DNA of 64,000 bases. Source: Myxococcales bacterium (lineage in GTDB: Bacteria; Myxococcota; Myxococcia; Myxococcales; JAKAPL01). Each line of letters opens with the position of its first letter. Position 1 is the stretch's first letter. Location: positions 36,001 through 100,000 of the forward strand of contig JAJXUD010000004.1 in assembly GCA_021783235.1 (NCBI GenBank). Reading direction: 5' to 3'. Both the position numbers and the translations under genes were made by a program. This document shows, in pieces, positions 23,188 through 31,356 of this stretch. The notes under the pieces are model-generated. The model was not told the DNA's origin. It was given only the letters and a program-made list of their open reading frames with translations, and did not search any database.

Positions 23188-24630
23188 CTAGGGTCGCGAG
23201 GGGCGCACGAGCGACGTGAAGACGCCGATGGCGGCGATGGCGGCGCAGACGTAGAAGGCCGCGTGGTAGGCGTGGAGGAACGTCCGTTCGAGCGCCGGGC
23301 GCGCCGCCTCGACCGTCCGCGAGGCGAGGATGCGTCCGGCCCTGGCTCCGCCGAGAACTCCGAAGACCGCGCCCGCGACGGCGACCGAGAGGCTCTGCCC
23401 GGCGACGCGGCCCGTGGCGAGGACCCCGGAGGCCATGCCCTGGCGATCGCGCGGCGCGGCTCCGAGCAGGGCGCTGTTGTTCGGCGGCTGGAAGAGCGCC
23501 TGGCCGATCCCGGCGCAGACGAGCACCGACTCGATGGCCCACACCGGGCTGCGTGCGTTCCAACTCCCGAGGAGCAGGAGGGCGGCCGTCGCGAAGGCGA
23601 GGCCGACCGAGCAGAGCAGGCGGGAGCCGATCCGGTCGGAGAGTGCGCCGCTGAAGGGCGAGACGACGGCGATGGTGACGGGTAGCGGCGTCAGCAGCAG
23701 CCCTGCCTGCTCGCTGGAGAAGCCGCGCAGCTCCTCGAGGTAGAACGGGCAGAGAAAACTCACCGCGAAGAGCGCGATGAACGAGAGGACGAGGCTCGCG
23801 GTGGCGGAGGCGAAGACGCGATCGCGGAACAGCGCGAGGTCGAGGAGGGGATCGAGCCGCCGTCGCTCGTGTAGGACGAACAGGACGAGAGCCGCGAGGC
23901 CGCCGCCGATGGTCAGCCAGAAGCGCCAAGAGGCGAGGTGCCAGTGGCGCAGGAGCGAGAGTCCCAGGTCGACGAGGCCGAGGCCGAGGCCGAGGAGCAG
24001 GGCCGCGATCGCGTCGAAGGGACGGTGGGCGGGTGGCTTCGTCCGGCGGAGGACGATGGCCGTGGCCAACGCTGCCAGGGCGCCGATGGGTAGGTTGACG
24101 TAGAAGATGGCGCGCCAGCTCAGCCGCGCGGTCAAAATGCCTCCGAGCGTAGGGCCGATGCTGACGCCGAGCGAGACCATGATGGCGTTGAAGCCCAGGG
24201 CGAGCCCGCGCTCCGTGGGCGGAAAGGCCTCGGTGAGCAGCGTCGGGCTGATCGCCATCAAGAGCGCGCCGCCGATCCCCTGGACGGCGCGGAAGAGCAC
24301 GAGGAGCCCGAGCGAAGGGGCCGCGCCGCAGAGCGCGGAGCCTCCGGTGAAGCCGAGGAGGCCGAGCAGCCAGAGCGGCTTGTGTCCGAGCCGATCGGCC
24401 GCGCTGCCGAAGGTGAGCAGCAGGACCGAGATGACGAGCAGGTAGGCGATGATCACCCACTCCACCGGGCCGCTGAGTGCCACGTGGAAATAGTGGGCGA
24501 TCGCGGGCATGCTGATGTTGACGATCGACGCGTCGAGCGTCGCCATGAAGACGCCCATCCCGACGATGACGGCGACCGTCCATTTGCCCGGCGGCGGCCG
24601 CTCGGGGGCCGCGATCGAACGACTGCGCAC
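23188..24630 (-). CDS. MFS drug transporter of the DHA2 (EmrB/QacA) 14-helix family
   Basis: Inner-membrane proton-coupled exporter of 480 residues with about 14 hydrophobic helices. Family motifs: GVFMATLDASIVNISMPAI in helix 1 (motif D1), GSAADRLGHKPLWLLGLLGF (motif A), LFRAVQGIGGALLMAISPTL (motif B), and LGVSIGPTLGGILTARLSWR (motif C) followed by FYVNLPIG. The DHA2 family usually exports drugs, dyes or siderophores, often via MFP and TolC partners, none of which are adjacent here. The gene is divergent from the unknown helical protein at 24752. A possible start slightly further upstream cannot be excluded. Confidence 0.92.
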   Translation of the reverse strand: MRSRSIAAPERPPPGKWTVAVIVGMGVFMATLDASIVNISMPAIAHYFHVALSGPVEWVIIAYLLVISVLLLTFGSAADRLGHKPLWLLGLLGFTGGSALCGAAPSLGLLVLFRAVQGIGGALLMAISPTLLTEAFPPTERGLALGFNAIMVSLGVSIGPTLGGILTARLSWRAIFYVNLPIGALAALATAIVLRRTKPPAHRPFDAIAALLLGLGLGLVDLGLSLLRHWHLASWRFWLTIGGGLAALVLFVLHERRRLDPLLDLALFRDRVFASATASLVLSFIALFAVSFLCPFYLEELRGFSSEQAGLLLTPLPVTIAVVSPFSGALSDRIGSRLLCSVGLAFATAALLLLGSWNARSPVWAIESVLVCAGIGQALFQPPNNSALLGAAPRDRQGMASGVLATGRVAGQSLSVAVAGAVFGVLGGARAGRILASRTVEAARPALERTFLHAYHAAFYVCAAIAAIGVFTSLVRPSRP

Positions 24631-24738
24631 GAGAAACGCTCAGAAGCTGAGTTCCATCCCGCCGGTATAGCCCCAAGCGACGTCGGCGGGGGCGGGAATC
24701 GAGCCGAGAAGCGCGTGCCGAGCGAGCGACCTCCGGAG

Positions 24739-24744
24739 TATGCT
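24739..24744 (+). promoter_or_regulatory. -10-like box TATGCT seven bases before the start of the next gene
   Basis: TATGCT ends seven bases before ATG 24752, matching the spacing of a -10 element to a transcription start at the start codon. No ribosome-binding sequence is visible between. A weak TGCCGA lies 17 bases upstream. It may give a leaderless message. Confidence 0.3.
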
Positions 24745-24751
24745 GTAGAAC

Positions 24752-25198
24752 ATGAGGGCTCGGCGGCTCGAGTCGGCTTCGGACTTGCGCGACGCGGAGA
24801 CGCGGCGCGTCCGCCACCTCATTACTCTCGATGCGAGGAACGTCGTTGCCCGGCTCGAACGCCGGCTCGTCGAGATGGTGGGACTCTTCTCCCGTCTGCG
24901 AGATCGCGCACCGCTTCTCGAGGCCGTGAAGAGCTGGTTCCCGGGCGTCTCCTTCGGCCAACTCGCGCTGCTGGAGCCCGAGGAGCAGCGAGCCGTCGAC
25001 GCTTTCTACCGCGTCGTCGAAGATCTACGCTGGTACCTCGAGTACACCGAGGACATGCCGCTTCAGCTCGAGCGGACGATTGGACTGCTCTTCCGAGGGA
25101 TCGTCGAGAGCCACGCCGCGCTCGTCGGGGTCGTCGGCAGGCCGGAAGACGATGGGAAGCGGCCTCGGCGGCGAGGCAAGCGGCGCCACTCCCGGTGA
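24752..25198 (+). CDS. Small helical protein of unknown function
   Basis: A 148-residue soluble protein without signal peptide. I do not recognise it. Residues 15-130 are predicted by eye to be long amphipathic helices (ARNVVARLERRLVEMVGLFS, AVDAFYRVVEDLRWYLEYTE, ERTIGLLFRGIVESHAALVG). The C-terminus is a basic tail (KRPRRRGKRRHSR) that could contact nucleic acid or acidic partners. The frame has no interruption and starts directly after a TATGCT box. It ends convergently 24 bases from the Gly/Trp-rich protein gene. Confidence 0.6.
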   Translation: MRARRLESASDLRDAETRRVRHLITLDARNVVARLERRLVEMVGLFSRLRDRAPLLEAVKSWFPGVSFGQLALLEPEEQRAVDAFYRVVEDLRWYLEYTEDMPLQLERTIGLLFRGIVESHAALVGVVGRPEDDGKRPRRRGKRRHSR

Positions 25199-25222
25199 CC
25201 GACGCCGGCTGTCGAGGCTCTG

Positions 25223-26059
25223 CTAACGCCGCCCGCCGCCACCTCGACCGCCTCCGAAGTGCCCGCCTCCGAAGTGGCCTCCGCCGCCCCGCACGGGGCC
25301 GACATTGTGACCGCCGCGTACCGGGCCGACCCCATGGTAGCCGGCGCCGCCGCGAAAGCCTCCTCCGCGCCAGCCGCCGCCCCAACCTCCTCCGCGGCCC
25401 CAACCCCCGCCGCGCCAGCCTCCGCCCCAACCCCCGCCGCGCCAGCCTCCGCCCCAACCCCCGCCACGCCAGCCTCCGCCCCAACCTCCGCCGCGCCAGC
25501 CGCCGGCCCAGCCGCCGCGCCAACCGCCGTAGCCTCCCCGCCAGCCCCAACCCCAGGGATGATAGCCCCAGCCCCCCCAGCCCATCCCCATGCCCCAGTA
25601 GCGGTTCGGCCAAAACGCATAGTGCGCGTAGGGCCACGTCGCTCCATAGACCCAAGGGGCCACGACCCAGGACCAGCCGTAGGTGGGGTAATAGACGTAG
25701 GTGTAGGGGTAGGGCTGGTCCTGAGGGTAATAGGTGTACTGCTTGCCGGCTGGCGCCCAGACCCAGCCGTACTGCTGGGTGTAGACCCACTGACCGCCCG
25801 CCTGCCCCTGCGCCGGCCCCTCGGGGCCGGCTTGGGCCGCTCCGCCGGGTCCCTGGGCTTGGTTATCGGCCTGCGGGCCCTCGGCGGGCGGTGGAGGTTC
25901 CGCAGGAGGCTCCGGGGGGAGCTGCGCGGGCGGTGGGGTCGATGGCCTGACTTGAGCCGTCGAGGCGCCCGGAGCAGAGGCCTCTTGAGCGGCCGCTGGA
26001 ACCGCTGAGCCGGCGGCGGCCAGCAATGCGCCGAGCAATCCCGCGAGTCGGATCCTCAT
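25223..26059 (-). CDS. Secreted Gly/Trp-rich repeat protein
   Basis: The 278-residue protein has a signal peptide (MRIRLAGLLGALLAAAGSAV, with AAAQ cleavage) and is exported. Residues 25-80 are Pro/Glu/Gln-rich; 85-165 are Tyr/Trp/Pro-rich (YPQDQPYPYTYVYYPTYGWS; VVAPWVYGATWPYAHYAFW). From about 175 onward the chain is almost only Gly, Trp, Arg, with a nine-residue repeat WRGGGWGGG encoded by 27-bp DNA repeats, and an end of GGGHFGGGHFGGGRGGGGRR. Proteins of this composition are frequent in deltaproteobacteria and myxobacteria, with no defined role. Such sequences can be sticky or phase-separating matrix components, but that is inference. Confidence 0.7.
   Translation of the reverse strand: MRIRLAGLLGALLAAAGSAVPAAAQEASAPGASTAQVRPSTPPPAQLPPEPPAEPPPPAEGPQADNQAQGPGGAAQAGPEGPAQGQAGGQWVYTQQYGWVWAPAGKQYTYYPQDQPYPYTYVYYPTYGWSWVVAPWVYGATWPYAHYAFWPNRYWGMGMGWGGWGYHPWGWGWRGGYGGWRGGWAGGWRGGGWGGGWRGGGWGGGWRGGGWGGGWRGGGWGRGGGWGGGWRGGGFRGGAGYHGVGPVRGGHNVGPVRGGGGHFGGGHFGGGRGGGGRR
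25414..25521. repeat. 27-bp tandem repeat, four copies, inside the Gly/Trp-rich gene
   Basis: Near-identical units beginning GCCAGCC recur at 25414, 25441, 25468 and 25495, exactly 27 bases apart. They encode the nine-residue repeat of the secreted Gly/Trp-rich protein on the minus strand. Length variation by slippage would keep the reading frame. Confidence 0.75.
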
Positions 26060-26205
26060 GTCGACACCTCATCCATGAAACGTTCTGACCGACCGCCGTA
26101 TTCAAAGGCCATGGAGGCCGAGCGTTCGCAGTTCACCGGCCCGCAGCCGCGCTCTCCAGCGGGACGGCCTACGGCGTGATCGTAGCACGGAAGGCTGGCA
26201 GCCGA

Positions 26206-27978
26206 TCAGCGGGGCGCCTGCCTCTTGACGGGTTGCGATTCAGCGAGGCCGCTCGGAGCCGCGATGGAGCGGTCGCGATCGACGCGGACCTTTCGGCCCC
26301 GGATCGTCGTCGCGCGCAGGGCCTCGATGACCTTCGTCGCGCGAGCCGCGGGTACCTCCACGGTAGCGTGACGCTCGGAGATGGCAATCGCGCCGATCTC
26401 CTTTGGACCGAGGCCGGCCTCGTTGGCGATTGCGCCCACGAGATCGGCGGGGCGGAGGCCGGCAGTCCGCCCGAGGCCGACGAAGAGCCGCACGACCTCG
26501 GAAGGTCGGCCTGGGCCCGGGCCAGCGTGCCTCGCCTGCGGGCGCTCGGGCCTAGGTGCCGCCGCGTGAGGGCGTTCCGGTCTAGGCGCCGCGCGGGGAC
26601 GTTCGGGGCGCTGCGGTGGCCGGAAGATCGGGATCTCGGCCTCGTCGCCGGCGCGCGGTGGGTGGAGGCGCCGGTGCAGCGCGGCGACCGCGGCGGCGAG
26701 CGCCTCCTCGGGCCCTGCGGCGGAGGCGAGCTGCTCGGCCAGCGTCCGAACGCCGTCCGGGATTTCGCCGAGTCGCGCCTCCTCGAGCGCCCCGCGGGTC
26801 TCGGTGAGCCTTCGATCGCGCAGCTGCGAAAGAGAAGGCGGCTCTCCGAGCTCGATGGGCTGTCCGGTGAGCCGCTCGATGGCCTTCAGAAGCCGTAGCT
26901 CCCGCGGCTCTAGGATCGTGATGGCCTTTCCCTCGCGTCCGGCGCGGCCGGTGCGACCGATGCGGTGGACGTAGACCTCGGGCGACGAAGGGGGATCGAA
27001 GTTGATGACGTGGGAGAGGTCGCTCACGTCGAGGCCGCGAGCCGCCACGTCGGTCGCGACGACGAGCCGTAGCTGGCGCGCCTTGAGCCGGCGGACGACC
27101 TGGTCGCGCTGTTCCTGCGAGAGGCCGCCGTGGAGCTCGGCGACGTCCTGGCCGTGGCTCGCGAGCAGCTCCGCGACCCGCGCGGCCTCGAGCCGGGTTC
27201 GGCAGAAGACGAGGGCGCTCTTCGGCGCCTCCACGTCGAGCAGGCGGCCCAGGGCGATCTCCTTGGCGCCTCGAGGAACGACGATGGCGAGCTGTCGGAT
27301 TCGGGGCACCGAGCCCGGGGCCGCCTCGCGGGGCTCGACCCTGACCCGTACGGGGTCCCGCAGGTGGCGGGATGCGATGGCGGCGATGCGCGGTGGAAGG
27401 GTGGCGGAGAAGAGCGCGGTCTGCCGGTCCCCTGGGAGGGCGGCCAGGATCGCCTCGAGGTCCTCGGCGAAGCCGAGGTCGAGCATCTCGTCGGCCTCGT
27501 CGAGGACGACGGTGCGGACCCGCTCGAGGCTGAGCGTTCGACGCCGGAGGTGGTCTAGCGCGCGGCCCGGGGTCGCCACGATGACGTGGGCGCCACGGCG
27601 CAGCCGCTGGACCTGCGCGGCGAGGGGTTGCCCGCCGTAGATCGCGAGCACGGAGGCGCCGAGAATCCGCCCATAGGTGTGGATCGCCTCGGAGACCTGG
27701 AGGGCGAGCTCCCGGGTCGGTACGACGACGAGCGCGGTCGCTCCGAGCGCTCGGGTCGGTCCGGGGTCGAGGCGCTGGAGAACCGGCAGCGCGAACGCCG
27801 CCGTCTTCCCCGTTCCGGTCGCCGCCTGCGCGACCACGTCCCGGCCAGCGAGGAGCGGTGGAATCGCCGCGCGCTGGACGGGCGTCGGCTCCTCGTACCC
27901 GAGCGCGCCAAGGGACTGCAGCAGCTCGGGCCGGAGCCCGAGCTGCTGGAATCCGAGCGATTCGGTCGATGCCGGCAC
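26206..27978 (-). CDS. DEAD-box RNA helicase with a DbpA-type RNA-binding domain
   Basis: ATP-dependent RNA helicase of about 590 residues acting in ribosome assembly or mRNA turnover. Order of motifs: Q-motif GYEEPTPVQ, Walker A ATGTGKT, VPTRELALQV, VIVATPGRALDHL, DEAD box VVLDEADEMLDLGF, LFSATLP, ALVFCRTRLEA, VVATDVAARGLDV and VYVHRIGRTGRAGREG. A Pro/Arg-rich linker (RPERPRAAPRPERP) leads to the DbpA RNA-binding domain (VVRLFVGLGRTAGLRPADLV, then VEVPAARATKVIEAL). The open frame extends upstream through another gene, so GTG 27978 (VPASTESLGFQQLGL) is taken as start; it lies 10 bases after the stop of the RGG-repeat gene. No strong ribosome site precedes it, suggesting coupling. Confidence 0.92.
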   Translation of the reverse strand: MPASTESLGFQQLGLRPELLQSLGALGYEEPTPVQRAAIPPLLAGRDVVAQAATGTGKTAAFALPVLQRLDPGPTRALGATALVVVPTRELALQVSEAIHTYGRILGASVLAIYGGQPLAAQVQRLRRGAHVIVATPGRALDHLRRRTLSLERVRTVVLDEADEMLDLGFAEDLEAILAALPGDRQTALFSATLPPRIAAIASRHLRDPVRVRVEPREAAPGSVPRIRQLAIVVPRGAKEIALGRLLDVEAPKSALVFCRTRLEAARVAELLASHGQDVAELHGGLSQEQRDQVVRRLKARQLRLVVATDVAARGLDVSDLSHVINFDPPSSPEVYVHRIGRTGRAGREGKAITILEPRELRLLKAIERLTGQPIELGEPPSLSQLRDRRLTETRGALEEARLGEIPDGVRTLAEQLASAAGPEEALAAAVAALHRRLHPPRAGDEAEIPIFRPPQRPERPRAAPRPERPHAAAPRPERPQARHAGPGPGRPSEVVRLFVGLGRTAGLRPADLVGAIANEAGLGPKEIGAIAISERHATVEVPAARATKVIEALRATTIRGRKVRVDRDRSIAAPSGLAESQPVKRQAPR

Positions 27979-27988
27979 GTCGATCCGG

Positions 27989-28261
27989 CTACGGGTGACC
28001 GGGATCCACGAACCCCTTGCCGCCGCCGCGGCCTCCCCGCCCGCCACCGGGGCCTCCCCGCCCGCCACCGGGGCCGCCCCGTCCTCCGCCGGGTCCCCCG
28101 CGCCCTCCGCCGGGACCTCCACGGCCTCCGCCACCGCTCTTTCCGGTCGGGTCGAACTTGCCACCCGAGCCTCCGTACTTCTCCTCGTCGGTGGGCTTGC
28201 GCGGCTTGGCGGGAGCCTCGGTCGGCTTGGACTCCTCGGGGGGCTTGGTCTCGTCGGGCAT
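27989..28261 (-). CDS. RGG-repeat small protein, immediately upstream of the DEAD-box helicase
   Basis: A 90-residue protein from ATG 28261. Residues 1-28 are charged and Pro-rich (MPDETKPPEESKPTEAPAKP), then EEKYGGSGGKFDPTGKSGGG leads into a glycine-arginine domain of about four GGGRGGP heptads ending GRGGRGGGKGFVDPGHP. RGG/RG repeats bind RNA and promote condensates in eukaryotic and some bacterial proteins; this is established for the motif, not for this protein. The frame is independent of the helicase frame. The ordered N-terminal composition makes it the real coding frame, with the overlapping helicase-frame extension being a shadow. Close coupling to the helicase suggests a joint RNA role. 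Confidence 0.65.
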   Translation of the reverse strand: MPDETKPPEESKPTEAPAKPRKPTDEEKYGGSGGKFDPTGKSGGGGRGGPGGGRGGPGGGRGGPGGGRGGPGGGRGGRGGGKGFVDPGHP

Positions 28262-28398
28262 TGGGGCGTTCCTCCTGCGGACCATGGATACAGTGGAACC
28301 GGCGCGACGGGCAACGGCTCTGTTCGAGGAGCGTGCCCGCGGCCGGACTTGTCGCCCCTCGGGCGGGTTCACATGTTGGGGGGCGATCGGAGGAGAAC

Positions 28399-29001
28399 AT
28401 GGACGAACGGAGTGGGGTCGAAGGGCCGGAGGGAGGCTTCGGAAACTCGAACGGCGCCTTTCTTTCGGACATCAGCGAGCTGCGCCGGCGTGCCCGCCAG
28501 CGACTGGAGCGCGGCGCGGTCACGGACGGCTACGAGGGAGACGTCGACCGAACCGTCGAGCTGTTGAACGGAGTTCTCGCAACGGAGATCGTCTGCACGC
28601 TCCGGTACCGCTTTCACGCGATCACCGCCCGGGGAATCGACAGCGAGTCGGTGAAGGAGGAGTTCCGCGAGCACGCCCGGGACGAGCAGGAGCACGCCGA
28701 TCGAATCGCCGAGCGCATCAACCAGCTCGGCGGCAGACCGAACTTCGATCCCGAGGGGCTCGCCTCGCGCTCGAGCTCGCAGTACGTCGAGGGAGAGAAC
28801 CTCGTCGACATGATCCGCGAGGACCTCGTGGCCGAACGGATCGCGGTCGAGCACTACCAGGAGCTGATCCGCTTCTTCGCGGATCACGACCCGACCACCC
28901 GACGGCTGCTCGAGGAGATCCTCGCGAAGGAGGAGGAGCACGCGAACGACATGCATGACCTCCTCGTGCGCCGGGAGGGCAAGCCGATGCTCGACCACTA
29001 G
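28399..29001 (+). CDS. Ferritin-like di-iron protein (bacterioferritin-related)
   Basis: Four-helix-bundle protein of 200 residues starting MDERSGVEGPEGG after a strong AGGAG site (28389-28395). Di-iron ligands appear in ATEIVCTLRYRFHAI (Glu), HARDEQEHADRIAERINQLG (ExxH), LVAERIAVEHYQELI (Glu) and LAKEEEHANDMHDLL (ExxH). The text LGGRPNFDPEGL is the bacterioferritin/Dps-like turn. An N-terminal helix of about 45 residues (ISELRRRARQRLERGAVTDG) precedes the bundle. The canonical haem-binding Met of bacterioferritin is not evident, so I call it ferritin-like. Expected roles are iron storage or oxidative protection. It is divergent from the RGG gene. Confidence 0.85.
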   Translation: MDERSGVEGPEGGFGNSNGAFLSDISELRRRARQRLERGAVTDGYEGDVDRTVELLNGVLATEIVCTLRYRFHAITARGIDSESVKEEFREHARDEQEHADRIAERINQLGGRPNFDPEGLASRSSSQYVEGENLVDMIREDLVAERIAVEHYQELIRFFADHDPTTRRLLEEILAKEEEHANDMHDLLVRREGKPMLDH

Positions 29002-29015
29002 ACTAGCCCGATCGG

Positions 29016-30827
29016 CTAGGGACCCTGGATCGGCGCGCAGGTCGAGACGCCCGCGCCGACGACGTCGCGGCCCGAATCGACGATGGCGGTCGTGACCACG
29101 CCCGTCGCCCGCTGAACCTCGTAGACCGAGGGTCCGAGAAAGATCCAGAAGGCACCGCCGTAGAACTTGGTCGCGAAGCCGCCGCTCGCGGTGATCTGGG
29201 GCAGTTCGAACGTCTGGAGCGCGGAGGCGTTCGTCGGGTCGAGTTGCGCGAGGATCGAGATCCCGGTCGTGCCGTCGAAGGCCGGGATGAAGTCCCAGAG
29301 CTCTCCGTCACCGGTACCCGCGAGCTCACCCGACCCGAGAGAGACGGGGGCGATCGTCGAGAGCGTGAGGGAGGGGAACGCGATGGTGGCGAGGTCGTTC
29401 GACGTTCCCCAAGCGGCACCGCCGCCCGCGACGTAGAGCGTGTCCTGCCCGGTGGTGGGCTGGAAGACGAAGCTCATTCCGAAGAGCTTGACGCCCGCCT
29501 GGTCGGGCACGAATGCCGTCGGCTGGCACACGGCCGTCTGGGTGTCGACCTGGAAGAGCTCCCCGCTCGTGTAGATCACCCAGGCGACCGCGTTCTGGTC
29601 GACGGCCATCGAGAAGGGCGCTGCCCCGGGCTGTGCTGGGCAGGAGAGCGTGCCGAGGTCCGTGAAGGTCAGCAGGTCGGGATCGAAACGGGCGAAGGTC
29701 CCGTTCGACTCGACTGTGTAGATCCAGCGGCTCGCTTCAGTGCAGATGGTGCTCACGTACGCCGACAGCGGCACCGCAGCGCTCGGCGCCGACGGGTCGC
29801 CGGTGGCGAAGCTCAGGGTCCCCTGCCGCAAGAGTGGGGGCGTGCCCCCGCTCAGGTCGGCGAAGTCGACGGGGATCTGGGCGCTCGCCCCCGGGGCCAC
29901 GGTGAGCGGCTGGGTAGCGGGCAGAGAGAAATCGGGATCGCTTCCGGACTCGAGCGCGATGGACGTGACGTCGCAAGCGACTCCGCCGTCGTTGGAGAGC
30001 GTCACGTTGCCGGAGGCCTTTCCGTTCAGGAGGACGTTTCCGAAGCTGAGGCTCGAAGGCGAGACGCCCAGGCTGCACTTCGGAACCTGGGCGGTCAGCG
30101 GCACGCTCGCCGACGGGCTCGCCGGATCTCCAGTCTGGAAGGTGAGGGTGCCCTTGCGCACGTAGGGCGGGGAGCTCTGGTCGGCCTCGAACGTGACGGG
30201 GAGACGCGCCGCTCCACCAGGAGCCACCGAGAGGGAGGTTGGGCCCGGCGAGTCGAAGCCAGGGTCGCTCCCGGCGGAGATCCCGATCCCCGTCACATCG
30301 CAGGCCATTCCTCCGTCGTTCGAGAGCGTGAGATCCAGATGAGTCGGGCTCCCGAGGGTCGCCATGCCCAGATCGATCGAGGCCGGCGCCACGGAGAGCG
30401 TGCACTTCGGCAGGGCGCCGCTGAGCGGGATCGAGACGCTCTGGCGATCGCGGTCGGTCGCCTGGAAAGCCAGCGTCGCGTGCCGGACGTAAGGCGCCCC
30501 CGGCTCCGGGGCGAAGGCGACTTGGATCTCGACCGGACTTCCCGGCTGCACGAAGAACGACGCCGTCGTCGGGTTCGTGACGGAAAAGCCCGGATCGCCG
30601 CCGGGCGCGATGCCGACCCCCGAGAGGTAGCAGGCGCCGGTTCCCGCCGTGGAAACCGTCACCTGGTGGGTCATCGTGCCGCCGTCGGGCGCGCTGGTGC
30701 CAAAGTCGAGCGACGTCGGTGAGACCTCGAGGACGCAGTCGTAGATCATCGAACGCCCGCATCCGGACGCGAGGCCGAGCGCTGCCCCCAGGCAGAGCGC
30801 TCGACTGCGCTTGAGCTTTCGCCGCAT
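29016..30827 (-). CDS. Choice-of-anchor-D lipoprotein with C-terminal propeller-like region
   Basis: Surface lipoprotein of 603 residues; the signal AALGLASGC gives a lipidated Cys. Three or four HYDIN/ASH-type repeats follow, each starting LEVSPTSLDFG, LSVAPASIDLG or LGVSPSSLSFG, with the recurring phrases GGxACDVTxIxxxxGSDPGF and VPLxAxVPKCSL; the repeats are strongly alike, implying recent duplication. From about residue 390 the sequence changes to CTEASRWIYTVESNGTFARF and DQNAVAWVIYTSGELFQVD, which resembles beta-propeller blades. The protein is a smaller relative of the lipoprotein at 14152. Start ATG 30827 follows GTG 30830, either possible. Function is unknown. Confidence 0.78.
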   Translation of the reverse strand: MRRKLKRSRALCLGAALGLASGCGRSMIYDCVLEVSPTSLDFGTSAPDGGTMTHQVTVSTAGTGACYLSGVGIAPGGDPGFSVTNPTTASFFVQPGSPVEIQVAFAPEPGAPYVRHATLAFQATDRDRQSVSIPLSGALPKCTLSVAPASIDLGMATLGSPTHLDLTLSNDGGMACDVTGIGISAGSDPGFDSPGPTSLSVAPGGAARLPVTFEADQSSPPYVRKGTLTFQTGDPASPSASVPLTAQVPKCSLGVSPSSLSFGNVLLNGKASGNVTLSNDGGVACDVTSIALESGSDPDFSLPATQPLTVAPGASAQIPVDFADLSGGTPPLLRQGTLSFATGDPSAPSAAVPLSAYVSTICTEASRWIYTVESNGTFARFDPDLLTFTDLGTLSCPAQPGAAPFSMAVDQNAVAWVIYTSGELFQVDTQTAVCQPTAFVPDQAGVKLFGMSFVFQPTTGQDTLYVAGGGAAWGTSNDLATIAFPSLTLSTIAPVSLGSGELAGTGDGELWDFIPAFDGTTGISILAQLDPTNASALQTFELPQITASGGFATKFYGGAFWIFLGPSVYEVQRATGVVTTAIVDSGRDVVGAGVSTCAPIQGP

Positions 30828-31017
30828 CACGGACCTCGTTCGAGAAACCGCTCGGGCCACGCTACGCCAGGCGGAGCGGTTGTCCAGCCCTCTCGGCGGC
30901 CACTCCCTCTCGGCGGCCAAGGCATTGGGCTGGAGGGCAGCTCCTCGCGACGGACGGCGCTGGGCCAGAGGGTCGCCCGGTCGGCAACGGAGGCGGGCCT
31001 CCGCGCCGGGCGGCGGC

Positions 31018-31356
31018 TCAGCGTGCGGCCTTTCCGAACCGCTGCTGCAGCCACGAGACGAGCGTATCGATCTCCTGGCTGCTCAGCCGATCCCCGAAGG
31101 ACGGCATGAAGCCCTTGCCCTCGAAGATCGCCGTCCGAATCTGGTCTCTCGTCAGTCCGGGCACTCGGTCCGCCAGGTCTGGCCCGCGCAGAAAGCGCCC
31201 GGTTCCGTCGCCGCCGTGACAGCGATAGCAGGTGGCGCGGGGGTTCGTGTAGCCGTTGAAGATGAGGGCTCCTGGCTCCTGCAGCCGGTCGCGCGGGATC
31301 GGGGCGCCCGCGCAGCCCGAGGTCGCGATCAGAGCGAAGAGGAGCCCGCGCTTCAC
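31018..31356 (-). CDS. Monohaem cytochrome c lipoprotein
   Basis: Periplasmic c-type cytochrome of 112 residues from GTG 31356, which overlaps the stop of the upstream dihaem cytochrome (GTGA). The N-terminus VKRGLLFALIATSGCAG is a lipoprotein signal. One haem site CYRCH (in RATCYRCHGGDGTGRFLRGP) is present, and the downstream KGFMPSFGDRLSSQEIDTLV supplies the axial Met in the class I cytochrome c context. It is the size of cytochrome c5/c551-type electron carriers. Coupling implies that it exchanges electrons with the dihaem protein encoded beside it. Confidence 0.88.
   Translation of the reverse strand: MKRGLLFALIATSGCAGAPIPRDRLQEPGALIFNGYTNPRATCYRCHGGDGTGRFLRGPDLADRVPGLTRDQIRTAIFEGKGFMPSFGDRLSSQEIDTLVSWLQQRFGKAAR

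Noticed and set aside
24640..24753. A 37-residue minus-strand frame ending VAWGYTGGMELSF, like the last strand of an outer-membrane barrel
   Set aside because: It is too short, its ATG lies in the palindromic CATG shared with the opposite gene, and no barrel strands precede it. Coincidence is more likely.
27979..28314. Helicase N-terminal extension in the helicase frame
   Set aside because: This upstream part is Pro/Arg/Ser low complexity that mirrors the RGG gene in another frame. The RGG gene has its own ATG and ordered N-terminus, so it is the real coding frame.
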